64,000 bases of DNA from Hemicordylus capensis (taxonomy: Eukaryota > Chordata > Lepidosauria > Squamata > Cordylidae). The first letter of the stretch is position 1. Each line of letters opens with the position of its first letter. The notes below the pieces were generated by a model that saw only the letters and a program-made list of their open reading frames with translations, was not told the DNA's origin and did not search any database. Location of the stretch: contig NC_069662.1 in assembly GCF_027244095.1 (NCBI RefSeq), forward strand, positions 10,628,501-10,692,500. Reading direction: 5' to 3'. Below are positions 22,371-35,100 of the stretch, one piece after another. Made by a program: the position numbers and the translations under genes.

Positions 22371-24089
22371 GCCAACCCATATAGGGTCAAGTTGTAAGCA
22401 AGAAGCACTGCCCCCACTCAAGCCATGCAGCCTTTAAGGCTGATGATTGCCAGTAACAAGAGAAGCCTCAGGCCAATTGCCCTGAGCCATGAAGCCTCTA
22501 GGGAATGGCTGCAACTCCCCTTCACACAAAACCACTTGCCTTTGAGTGATCACCAAGAAGCTGTACCCAGCCACCCTCCAACCCACACTATGCCTGCTGT
22601 TGTGACCAAGTTGCATAGCTAACTATAGAGAACAGTTTGAGGTGGTTTTGAAACAAAAACAAAAAACAGCCCATTCTCCACCACTACCACCCCGATGCAC
22701 AAAATGCTTTGTACACATCCCCAGTATGGGCTACCATTTTTGTTAGAACTCCAAAACCTACTGCCTAATTGTAGGGCCGGTCCTGTGAGAATTTAAAAAC
22801 AAACAAACAAACACTGCCCACCCAATGCAATTTTGCCCAAACCAGCCTTTGATAAAGCATTACATTGATGGGGTTATTTAACTGGTTGGGGATTTGGATG
22901 CGAGGAGTCAGGAATGATGGAGCTCTCTCCCACCCAAACCAGCATTTGGTATTTGTGAGCCATCCCTCCATTTCTCCCTAAAGAACAGTTTGGGTCTGGG
23001 CTGGTCATCTTTTGGGGGGATTGGTAGGATTTCGGATCTTCATCAAATTGGCCAGAGATGGGATGTTTTTTGTATTAAACAGCCACAGTGTCTGTTTTGT
23101 TTTCCCAAGCAGGAAGCAGCCGCATGGCACGATTTTTCAAAACAGACACCACAGCTGTTTAATACTGACAGTGACAATGCCGAGGTGGGGGGCGGGTGGG
23201 CAGAGGAGTGAGTGAGGGGCATGTAAGATCTCCATTCCTTCTTTTAAAGCGCCTGCTTGCTTCTGACCAAAACAACCCCTAGCCCATGTGGAAATATTCC
23301 TGGATGCAAAAAGGGCTTTCATAGGGAGGGGAGAGAAATAAAAATCACTTTCCCCCTTCTCAGGTGTTGCATTGTGAGACAAATGTTGTGTGGACAGAGC
23401 TCTTGATTTGTCCTCATGAAGCTGTGTAAGGCCTCATCAGCCAAGAGCCAATTAGTTATCTTGAGCTGACTATACAAAATGGATTTTAAAATAATATTCC
23501 TATTTTAAAAAACTGGCCCAAACTGGAACTTGGCCAAAGTGTGTGGGTGGGCAACAATTTTGCAATGCCTGGGCCAATTTGGACCAAATTTGGTACAACT
23601 GTAGTGCCATAGAGGGACACCTTAATGGCATATTTTGTGATGATGGCATCCATCCCACTTCAAGATGATGGATGTGTGAACTTTTGAGGTGGAAGTGGTC
23701 CAAATTGGTCCTTTTCCCGATACAGATGGGTCTGGTTCCATTTGAAGCTGGAATGGCCTCAAACACAACCAGGCCAGTTCGGTCCAGCACACCCCTTGAA
23801 CCCCCCTGGTTGGGTTCGGTCCAGCGGGGTTCACAAGCTTCATTTTGTTTTGTTTTTTAACCTTTACTCCCCTTGGGGGAGTTCCTGGAGGTGGCGGGAA
23901 GGTCCTTGGAGGTTTCCCCCTCCCCCCACTGGCCTTCCTAGTGCCACGCTCGGCCAGTTTGGCCACTCTTCGGCTAGTTTTTGGCCTTCGCACGGTGCCT
24001 GCGTGGCCCCATGCAGAGGCCATGTGTGCAGGCGCACGGGCTACCAGGTGAAGATTTCCCTTTTCGATAGCTTCTTGCTAAGGAATACA

Positions 24090-24740
24090 ACCAGATGAGG
24101 AACCTGGTCTGGGCCCAATTATGTTATCACTGCCCCAATGCCTCTCTCAGAAGCATCAGTGGTCAGAGTGAATGTTTTCTCAATGCCTGGGGCTTTCAGG
24201 ATGGGACTTTTGCTGAGGCATGCTCTTAGCTCTTTAAAAGCAGTCTGAGACTCCCTAGATGACACCACCACATTAGGTTATTCTTTCTTCGTCAGATCAG
24301 AGAGTGGGGAGGTGATACTGCTATAGTTTGGGACAAACTTTCAACAATAACCTGCCAGCCCCAGGAAAGATTACACCTGCCCTTTCTTTTTCAGAACTGG
24401 ACATTTCTGGACAGCCTAAACCTTGGCCTCCAGAGCTGAGATAGTACCTTGGCCCACCCGATGCCCCAAATAAGTTACCCAATTCAGGCCAATTTGACAC
24501 TTTTTGGCCTTTTTTGAGAGTCCAGCCTCCTGGATATTCTGGAATGGCACCTCCAAGAGTTCCAGGTACTGCCCCCAGGTGGAAGAGTACATTGCCACAT
24601 CATCCAGGTATGCAAACTGACTCAAACACTATGTAGTTCATTGGCCAACCTCTGGAACACCTTCCAGTGGCTGAGGCATTGCAAAGCCCGAAGGACAACA
24701 CATTAAATTCATACAGACCATGATGGGTAATGAAAGCTGT
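24090..24740 (-). mobile_element. Ty3/gypsy LTR retrotransposon fossil (pol fragment)
   Basis: The minus strand shows a reverse-transcriptase region with a YLDD-type catalytic motif and a YLGHRVGQG segment typical of Ty3/gypsy pol. No LTRs were recognised. The piece is broken, partial and old, and is interrupted on its left flank in window order by later small DNA elements. Confidence 0.65.
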
Positions 24741-24837
24741 TTTTTCTTTGTCCTGTTCCACCACAGGGAGCATAAACAGCTCCCAAACCTGAATAGAACA
24801 GTTTTTTATTTCTGAATGCCCTCTGTGAATGACCTCG
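24738..24837. mobile_element. partial foldback element with GTGAATGACCTC end
   Basis: GGGAGCATAAACAGCTCCCAA..GAACAGTTTTTTATTTCTGA..GTGAATGACCTC is the right half of the foldback family seen whole at 27115-27410. The left half is not present. Confidence 0.55.
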
Positions 24838-24866
24838 ATATCTCATTGCCATGCGCCACCTATGTG

Positions 24867-25175
24867 TAGGGATGTGCATGGAACCGGTTTGAAGAGCTGG
24901 CATGGGCGTGCACACATCGTGCACGGTCGTGCGCCTGTGCCGGTGTGCGCAGGTTTGTCAGCGACTTCCGGTCATATCCGGAAGACGAGGGCAACGGGCG
25001 GCAGGGAGGTACGCCCATGCCCATGTACGATGCCCATGTACTACAATGGGCATTAAGAAACACGGACGCCAGTGGGTGCAAAGTGGCGGGAGGGGTAAGT
25101 GCACCCTCCCCAGCTCTTAAAGGGAGACCTCCGCCCCCTTCAAGCCTCCCTGCCGCAGCTCCGTGCACATCTCTA
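24867..25175. mobile_element. 309-bp non-autonomous hAT-like element
   Basis: It starts TAGGGATGTGCATGGAACC and ends CTCCGTGCACATCTCTA. The flanking 8 bp are CCTATGTG and CCTATGCG, seven of eight matching. The interior has CGTGCAC..GTGCGC-rich, GC-rich text with no transposase. Confidence 0.8.
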
Positions 25176-25581
25176 CCTATGCGTGGTGCACCCTGGTCTT
25201 ACAAATGAGGCTTTGGTGACTACTGTTCTACTGTGCCCCACTTATTGCACCATTGTTTAAAGGAAAAAAGTTCACAAATTTGAAGATAACAATTATCAAA
25301 CAAAAAATTATAGTGAAAGGAAAGTAGGTGGATTAGTTCTTGCCAGAACTTTTTCTTTTCTGCTGGCTGCTTTCTAGCTATGTGTAATTAAAAGCATCTG
25401 AGTATTTTTCTATCCCACTGAGGATCAAAGAATATTACTCCTGAGCATTTTATATATTTGATGACATTTTAGACTTTGTTTCCATTATTTTCTTTTTACT
25501 GTGTATATTCTGCGTATATTGATGTTTGATCTAAGATCGTAAATAAACAACTAACTTACTCCTGAGATCCGAGAAACAGTT

Positions 25582-25951
25582 TTCTTCTGCAATGTTGCTG
25601 AGTACCTATAGCTCTGAGTAGGAGTTTATCTATTACGTAATTATCATATTCACCATGATTACATCTTGTACTTCTCAGTGTCCATGGGGGTACTTCTCAA
25701 TGTCCATCGGGAGTTCCACTGACTTCTAGCAAAACTACAAGTGAGAGGATGCTATTAATATTCCCTGGATCATCCAGAGATTGGGCCAGGGACAGCTAGT
25801 TATGTCAGTCTGATCACTGACTCTTTACACAGCCCTAGCTTCCAAACCACTGAGCAGCTGGCTGTTTGATTCAGACTATGCTACTCAGTGGCACTCAAAT
25901 GTCAATGTGGGAACAGGTGGATGGTGTCTAGAAAAAAGACTTACATCCAAG
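25582..25951 (+). promoter_or_regulatory. V2R-2 putative promoter and 5' leader
   Basis: GTAATTATCATATTCACCATG near 25637, GACTATGCTACTCAG near 25876 and a final CCAAG before ATG match the equivalent positions upstream of V2R-1 and V2R-3. One segment, TGTCCATGGGGGTACTTCTCAA / TGTCCATCGGGAGTTCCAC near 25679-25718, looks like a local duplication specific to this copy. Confidence 0.5.
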
Positions 25952-26169
25952 ATGGTGCTATTGGTGGTTCTGGTAGTAGTGCTGCTTCCTGAGGTAGCAT
26001 GCACAGTTCCTATTGGTAAATGCCCCATCAGCAACCCTCTTTCTGTTCTTCACAAGTATTATCAGCCAGGAGACCGCATCATTGCTGGCATTCTTTCTCA
26101 CATCTACATATTTTCCAGTCCAATGACCTTCGAAAAACATCCCTCCCATGAACTCTTTGATGCCCTCGT
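25952..26169 (+). CDS. V2R-2 exon 1
   Basis: It runs from ATG to CTCGT|GTAAGG and leaves two bases of a split codon. It encodes the signal peptide and [19 protein letters not shown]. Confidence 0.9.
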
Positions 26170-29100
26170 GTAAGGAGGTATTTTGTTTTGGTTTTTAAAC
26201 CATATCATACATTTGTGCAGACACTATTTAAAGGGCAAGTTGGTCCAGTTGGCTTTTGCTTCCGTGGGGAAGGGAATAAATGGCACTGCAACTTTATCTT
26301 CCTTTATATTAAGGTATCCTACCTCTACTAATGCCACATTGTTGTTGTTATTGTTGTTGTTGTTTGTTGTTGATCCTCTCCTTTTCCTACTTAATATTTT
26401 TGGAGTTTAGGCAGGCAGACATCTGTCACCTCACACCTCCTTCTGTAGGAATGTCATTTGTGATTCTGGCATTTCCTGGCTTTATTACAATTCGGCAGAA
26501 TAAGAGGTTTCTGCATTGTATTTATCATGAACTATGGCCCATGGATACTTGCTCAGTTTTGCTTCAGGAGATTTAAAACATTCCCTGTTTCTGATATTGG
26601 GGAAGAAAGCTGCTGTGGCGTAGTAGGCAAGAGACGGAGCTACAAATTTGGAAGTACTGTTCCTAATTGGAAGCTCAACGCCATTATGAACTCACTAGGT
26701 ATCCTTAGTGAATCTCCAGCCCTCCATCTGCCATGTGCGGACTATTATGCTCATCTTATGGGCTGCTGTAAGGATTCTGTATGTGAAGCATTTTGAACAC
26801 ATGGAACAGCTTTGCACATAAAAACTGTTTTTATTATGGGAAGGTTATACACACATTCTTTTCATTTTATAGATACTTATGGCTAGAATTGGTTTATTTA
26901 TTTATTTGTTTGTTTGTTTGCTCATATTTTTATACCGCCTGATATGTACATCTCTAAGTGTACATATGTTTTCCTACTCCATGTTTTCAGTGTTATTCAT
27001 GAGAAACCTTGCACCATGTATTATAATCTTTTTCTTTAATTCCCTTCTTCCCTGATAATTATGTCCAGTCTAGTGTACTGTTTTATCGGTTATAAAAAGT
27101 TTCTCTAAGAGACTGAGGTCATTCACACAATCAAAAATGGTGTTCTGCCCAGGTTTGGGTGCTGTGAGTGGAAGCATGGTAGGAAGTTGTGGTTGTGTGG
27201 AAGCAAGGTAGGAGGAAAACTTGGGTAGAAGTGATTGTGTGGAAGCAGGGTAGGAGGAAAAGCTACCCAGGTTTTCCTCTTACCTTGCTTCCACACAATC
27301 ACTTCTATCCAGGTTTTCCTCCTACCTTTTTTCCTCACAACTCAAAATTGGGAGCACACACAGCTCCCAAACCCAGGTAGAACACAGTTTTTGATTGTGT
27401 GAATGACCTCAATTTGTAAACGTTCTCAAAAAGTTGATCGGGATACTGTTGGTAGCAGGGAGTGGTTCAGAACTGATTAGTTGGCATTATCTATTCTTTT
27501 GGAAGTGAATTATTTATGCAGTCTGATTGTGGCTATCAAGATTATGTGCTCTGAATAAGATGGGGCAGCCAACTGTGACATGTTCTATTGTTCTTTTTTC
27601 TGATTTATTTATGAATTGACTACAGGTGACCTTTTAAACAGAGTTATTAGTTATTAGTAGCAATCATGTGGTCTTGATAAAAACTCCCTTTTTAATTTTT
27701 TGCCTCTTTACTATTTATTTAACATATTTGTTGACCTAACGTAACATACTTAACATACTAATATTCAACATCCATAGTTTAGTTGTGAAAGATTTCTGGC
27801 TATTTCCTATACATGTGTTTGGTTATCCAAATTTTAGTTCCTTTTCTATGCTGATTCTTGATACTTGAAGATTTACATTGAACATAGCTGGAAAGATTAA
27901 TCACTGAGATTAGAACACTGATATTTCAATCATCTTTGTCTACTGCTTAGAGATCAGAGTGATGAGGGGTTCTGAAAGAGCAGCTGCAACAACAACAATA
28001 ACCTAGCTTTAATAATGGTGGTAAATTCAGCTTGTATTGTGCAAGCACAGAAGCACATACTTTACAGGAAGTTGAACGCACACCCCACCTCACAACCACT
28101 GCCAAGGCCAATACAGATGTGTGAATGGGCTATGTAGCTCCTGTAGTTCAGCCTTCATCCCATGCTCCATTGATGCAAATGCCGTGTCTTGGATTTGCCA
28201 GTAAAACAATGTATGTTTGAACCTTGTGTTAAACTTTGTCCATCTGTGTATTTGAGTGGACTATTAAGTATCTGTTAAATATTAGAAGGCTCCTCCAGAG
28301 TTCCTTTAAAGTGCCCTGGACCAGAGCCATAGGATGCCTTTGCACTTAACAGCAAACCACATGACCAATGGACCATAACTTACCTCCTTTCCTCCCGCCT
28401 CACTCCCAGATGATGCCAATCTTCAGTCTGGGAGACTGTAAGGCGGGGAGGAACTGTGTGCGTGGGCTTCCTCCTTCACATGAAGGAAAACTGTGGCAGC
28501 CAATTGGAGAAGGAGAGAGGGAGGAGCTTCCTGCCCTCAACTCCAATTTTACACAGTGGCAGCTTTCGGACGACACTGCTGCTTTCTGAGGTTTCAGCGG
28601 TGAAACTCAAGTGGAACCAAAGGTTCCAATTCAGGTTTGCAGTAGAAAAACTTGGCTTGCTTTTTTTGACAGACTTGTGGGTTCCTGCATTCAGATAACC
28701 ACAAATCTGAACCTCTGGCATAGTTGCCTCCAGTTTGGCATGATCTGAAGGCAATATAGAGTCTGATTCAGTGCAACATGTTTATTATACATTAGCTGAG
28801 CTGAGGTCCAATGAATGTCATATTCTGAAGCAGACAGTGTAACTTTTGCTACAGGGTACTGATCCAGAGCTACCAACACATCCTAGCTTTGGCATTTGCT
28901 GTGAATGAGATCAATGAACATCACCAGTTCTTAGCCAATACCACCCTGGGCTTCAACATTTATAATAGCTATTTTCTTGCATCCTGGACCTATCTTGCTT
29001 CAATGGAACTTCTCTCTACACGGAATAGATTTGTTCCTAACTACAAATGTGACTTCCATAACAAATTGGTAGGAGTCATTGGGGGACCCAACTCTGAAAT

Positions 29101-32100
29101 CTGTCTGCACATGGCAACCATCTTGAATATCTATAAGATTCCACAGGTAAGATGCACATGCGGAAAATGAACTTTTATCAACCCATTCTCTCTTCCCTGG
29201 ACTTTAGATATGGTTTTGCAATTTACAGCAAGAAAATGTAGGGGTGTGCAGAACTGGTTCAAATCGAATCAGATTTGATTTAAACTGGCCCATTCAAAGT
29301 CAAACCAAACTGGCCTAAAAAAAAAAATGGCACCTGGTATGAGTTCGAACCAAAATGGGCCTGGTTTGTTACATACTGGCTCAAGCAGGTTTGAGGGGCT
29401 ATGCTTGTAAAGGGGAATCCGGTGAGGAGGATGAAATTGTGCCGCTGCCACACAGGTGAATTACTTCAGGGAGTGATGGGGTTTAGAGGAGCTGCTGCTG
29501 TGGCCACTGGCAATTATAAATTGCCTCCTCATGCTCCTCTCCAGCCCCAACGCCCAGCCATGTGTCTGCCTTTTAAAGGCAGGATTCCACTTTGCTTGTA
29601 AAGGGGAATCCTTACTGACTGGATTCAGTAAGGATCCAGTCAGTTCAACCAAACTGGTTGACAGACTGGCAGTTCAGATAGAATTTGGTTCAAATTTGAA
29701 CCCCAGAAAACTGTTTCTGTGCACATCCCTAAGAAAATGGCATCACAGAACTAAAGAGGTAGACCTTGCATGCTGCTTACTCAATTGCATCCTGAGGAAA
29801 ATAATGTTGTTGGTTCTTGCAGAATTAAGAAACAAAATAATTCATGAGTATGGCTTTATGGTGGTACAGTCACCATTATGAGACTGTAGGGTATCTATGC
29901 TCTCCAACCCCTGTTAACTTGGCAAAGAGGCACCTTTTAACATGGCACTTCTCTTTATTTAGGAGGGGGAGAGTAACTGGCCCCATCCAGCATAGTACCT
30001 CCAGTGACTGTTGCTGGTGTGTATCTTATGTTTCTTTTTAGATTGTGAGCCCTTTGGGGACAGGGATCCATCTTATTTATTTATTATTTATCTGTGTAAA
30101 CCACCCTGAGCCATTTTTGGAAGGGTGGTATAGAAATCGAATAAATCATCATCATCATCATCATCATCTATGAACAAGATATGATTGAGTATTTTATACT
30201 TTGTGAGCAATCCAAGAGCTGAGTATATAGTTCAGGAGCCAAACCTAGTCCCAGATATCCATAGCTAAATGGCACTCCTCAGCATACCTTGGCTGGTCAA
30301 GGGCAGCCTACTCCCATATCAACCTGCCTGTGCATGGCGATCAATTTTGCAAGTTGTCTGAGGTGAGCTGAGGTGGGTGTTGGCTGTACAAGGTTCTGTG
30401 TTATTAGTTCTATCCCTCTCTTTAAGGAATTCTCTGTTCTTGGAGACTCCTGCTGCCTAGTTTGATTCCTTTGAAGCCCCAGCTAAAGGCTGTTTTATTT
30501 CCCCAAGCATCTTAACTTTTGTGGAGACTGTCTTGGCATTTGACACATTAATTTACTTGATAGTGTTGTTTTTATTAACCATGCTATGAATGTCTTATTG
30601 ATGGACAACATAGCAATGTATACAATCAATTCATGAATTAAGGTTGACCATGCCTCCTTGAATCCAGCACCAGATTTATCACAATCAGGCATCTGACTTC
30701 TACAGGTAATAGTGCACTACTGACTGTCTGACAATAATACTGTGTAGAAGAACTGGTCTTGTGGTATGGCAGGAGAGTGGGACTTGGAGTATGGAAGGAG
30801 AGCAGGTTTTGTGGTAGCAAACATGAATTGTCCCCTTCGCTAAGCATGGTCTGACCTGGTTTGCATTTAAATGGGAGGCTACATTTGAGTCTACGTTTTA
30901 CAGTGGTAAAATAGTCCTCTTTGGAGATAGGGTCGCTCTGAGAAGAGCATCTGACATTTCTCCCTGGCATCTCCAGATAGGGTTAAGAGAGATTCTTACC
31001 TGTAACTCTGGAGAAGCTGTTGCTATTCTGTGCAGACAATACTGAGCTAGATGGACCAATGCTCTGACTTGGTAGAAGGCAGTTTCCTTTGTTCCTATTT
31101 TCTGTGTTTGGCTCATATTTCTAAACTGGACTCAGGAACTGAGAGGTTTTTGGCTTGCTCTTCATTTATATAGCCGTTGGGTTCAAAATTCAGCCTATCC
31201 CAGGAAAAAAAATAGACACACAACTGGCCTATTCAGTGTGACTTCAAGGGAAGGAGAGATATAACAGACATTGGTGATACCAGAAAAAACTTCCCATGGT
31301 TTACTAGTCTGAAGGGCCATGCAGGACATTTTATTGTCTACGTATCCCACTCTTCCTCCAAGAAGCCCAGAGCAGTGTCCGTGGTCATGTTTCCCTCACA
31401 ATAACCCTGTGAGGTAGTCTAGGCTGAGAGAGAAGTGACTAGCCCAAAGTCACCCATGTTTGAGAGAGAATTTGAACTAATCCAGTGTTCTAACAACTAC
31501 ACCACACCACACTGGCTCTATCATTGACCCTAATGCTTATTGGCTCAGAGTCTTCTGATGCTATTAGGGCCTCTTCTAGACACCTTTCAGACATGTAAGT
31601 AGTGGAGTTCAGAGACCAGTTATAAGACTGAGGTAATACTGAAGCGAAGGTGATGTCTTCCATCCAAGATGACTAATGGGAATGTCAGTCCCTAGCCTTC
31701 AGCTCGGTACTGAATAATCCCACATAGGGTTTGCGGTGGTTGGCTTTAACTAGTAGTGAGTGAGTATTTCAGGTCACAAGTGTAATATTCTAGCACATGG
31801 TTCAGCTCATCCACTGACATGTGTCTTCATTCCAGGGGTGTAGGACAGCTTCTGTTTCACAAGCAGCAGTGCCCCCACTCCATACCATATGCCAACGTAT
31901 TTCTGAATCATAGATGACTTCCAGTCTGGGATCTGACTTGTGCAGGGGGGTATGTGTGCTTTTCAGGGGGAGGGGGATAAAATAAGGTATCCTCTTTTGT
32001 CATTTGAAGTCACTCCTCAGATCCTAGCCAGAAAGTTTAATGTAGCAAAATATTAGGGATGTGCATGGAATTCATTTGGATCATTTGGATGGATTCAAAT

Positions 32101-35100
32101 TCAAATAGAATTTGAATCCATCCAAATGAATTCAAATAGAATTTGAATCGATTCAATTTTGAAACCATTGACTAGAGTGGAGATTTGCTTGAATTGATTC
32201 AAATTCATCCAATGTCAAATCGAATTCAGTCGAATTCAACCAAACTTGATTTGTCTTTGGGAAAATCTTAATTGATTCAAGCGAATCTCCACTCCATTCA
32301 ATGGCTTCAAATTCAAATCAACTGGAATTTAATTCAAATTGAAATGGATTTGAGTGAATTTAATGCACATTGCTATAAAATATCAGGTAGCTAACACAGG
32401 GTACGTTCAAGAAGGTAATTGCCACAGTTCAAAATTATAGTAATTTTTTAACATTTAGTAAGATGTGATCCCATGGTGGGAAATGAGGATCTCATTCTGT
32501 TGAAATAAAATGGTGCCTCTGGGCAACTGTGAGTAACTGTGCCACATGGACTTTATTCTGGTAATGTCTGTATGTCTTTTTCTCTCTGTTCTTTTATTTT
32601 CTTTAGCTCACCTATGGTTCTGCTCCAGTGATCAATAATAAAGTCCAAGCCAGCTTCTTTCATCAGATGTTCCCAAATTTGATGCATCAGTACAAGGGGA
32701 TTGTCAAGTTACTGATCTATTTCAACTGGGTGTGGATTGGGGTTGTTTCTCTGGACGATGATGGAGAAATGTTTGTACAGAATGTGCTCCCCATATTTTC
32801 CAAAGAAGGTATCTGCCTTGACTTCTTTGAAAGAATCTCCAAAATGACTTTTTCCGGTGAGATCTTTGAAGTGTCAGGAGACTGGATTCAGGCAGCTAAC
32901 ATTATCATGAGAAGTACTGCCAATGTGGTGGCAGTACATGGAGAAATCCAGACCATTATAGTTTTGAGAATGTTGTTCTACCTTTCAAAACAGGAGGCTA
33001 TTCCAGTCCAGACAAAAGTCTGGATGATGACTGCCCAGATGGATTTTGCATCACTTGGCTTTCAACGAGACTTTGATATTGATTTCCTCCATGGAGCTAT
33101 TTCATTTGCAATTCACTCAAAGGAGGTGTTAGGATTCCAGGAGTTCCTTCAAATGAAAAATCCCACCTCAGAAGAAGAAGACAGCTTCATCAAGATCTTC
33201 TGGGAAGAGGTATTTGATTGTTCGGTTCCCAGTTCTGGTAAAGATGGCAAAGCTGGGGAAATTTGCACAGGGGAAGAGAAGCTGGAGACACTTCCTGTGT
33301 CCGTTTTTGAAATGAGCATGACTGGCCACAGCTACAGCATCTACAATGCTGTCTATGCTGTGGCTTATGCTTTGCAATCCATGCATTCATGTAATTCCCA
33401 GCACAGAGCAAAGTTGAAGAGAGTGAGAGAGCAGCAGCCATGGCAGGTAAGCTTCTGGACACAAAAATGCAGAAAAGCTCACCCTATCTCATTGTTTAAC
33501 CAAAGCACCAAGAGTGTTTAGAAACTGACTTTCTACCAAGATTGGGTCAAAGTTGGATCAGTTGAGCAGTAGCCTATGTTTTACTGGTTGTTCACTGGTA
33601 CTCATGTCTATCTGTTGTGCCTTCCCGCCTGCCGCAGGTGGGCCCAATTACTCACCCAGTTGTGGGGCAGAGGAAACGGAGGCTGCACCACTCCCGGGTA
33701 CAGTCAAAGCTAGCTGGGACCTTCCCCAGTTGCCAGGGAGAGCCAGGAGACTCAAGAACAAACAGACCATGGGTGGGCCAGCATGGATCAGCAGGTTGCC
33801 TCCTGGTGGTGAAGAGGAGAAGACAGGGCCTCAACAGCCAGTGAGACAGGCAACAGCTGAAGAGGGGAGGAGGGAGGCAGTTAGATCGGTGAGAGCAGAG
33901 TCATGGGAGGGTGATTGGGATTGCCTTGATTGCAGGGCTTTATTGAAAGTTTGGATGGCCAGGGATGAGGAGATCAGGAGAGATGGGATTGACTTGGCCC
34001 TAGAGACTCCCAACGAGGAGTGGTCTGATCCCTCTCCCTGATGGCTAGCGGAGGAATAGGGTGACAATTAAACCCCTCCCCAGAAGTGTTCTCTTTAATT
34101 TTTTTCATCTGTGTGTGGAATGAGTTTTGTTCTGGGTGGCAGTATCAAGGCACTGTGTCTGCACCTGTTTTCAGAATGGGGACTTGCTGATTCAACCTGA
34201 GCGGGATCTAAAATTAACTGAGTGGACATCCAAAAACTTGTGAGCATGTGCATGTGCACATGCCTTAGAAGGAACAGTGCTCCCCAGCACCTCTGGGGCC
34301 ACTTCTGGTACCATAGAGAGGGTCTTCTGGATAATGGCAGCACAGTTATAGAACTCACTTGTTAAAGAGTCTAGGCAAGTTCCCTCTCTCTCCTGCTTTA
34401 GAGGAAAGGTGAGGATCTTCCTGTTCCAGAAGACTTTAAATTCTACTCCTGGAAGTAGGGCGGTTCCTCTAATAATCCTTTAGGAAATTATTTAATCAGC
34501 TGGTTTGGATTTTATGACTGGTATAATGTTCCAGCTTTATAAAGGTGGAATGAAGTTTTCGTTGTACAAGTACACTTTGCATGTAGAATTTAAAAATGGG
34601 GTATAAATGCAATAGACAATAAATTCACAAAAATAACTGCCTGCACTACTGCTGATATTAGGCCATGTTTTTATAAGGACAACTAACCATCCAGAACCTT
34701 TTGTATCTATATGTAAACAGTTATGATTTCCCCCTCTCTAACTTAGCTCCACCAGTTCCTGAGAAGTGTCTCATTTAATAACGGTGCTGGAGAGAAAATC
34801 TCCTTTGATCAAAATGGGGAATTAGTTGCTGGATTTGATATTATCAACTGGGTCATATTCCCAAATCAGTCCTTTCTTCGGGTGAAAGTGGGAAGGACAG
34901 ACCCAAAGGCTTATGAAGATAAAGGATTCTCTATTCATGAGGAAACCATCACGTGGCCCAGCCGGTTTAACCAGGTGCGTTCATTACACATTGGGGGTGT
35001 TTTCAGATCATATTCTCAGTGCTCAAAAAGTGTTTCACTGCTCAAACAGTGGCCGGGTTTTTTCTACGTCAGGTGTAAATTACCCAACCACGGATACCTG

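Larger units (their letters stand above)
21482..25951. other. intergenic region between V2R-1 and V2R-2
   Basis: No host gene recognised. It holds a reversed GC-rich element (22006-22370), an unclassified repeat around 23500-24050, a Ty3/gypsy fossil, part of a foldback element and a hAT-like element. About 22400-23450 and 25200-25580 show nothing identifiable. The last 370 bp are the conserved V2R 5' flank. Confidence 0.5.
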
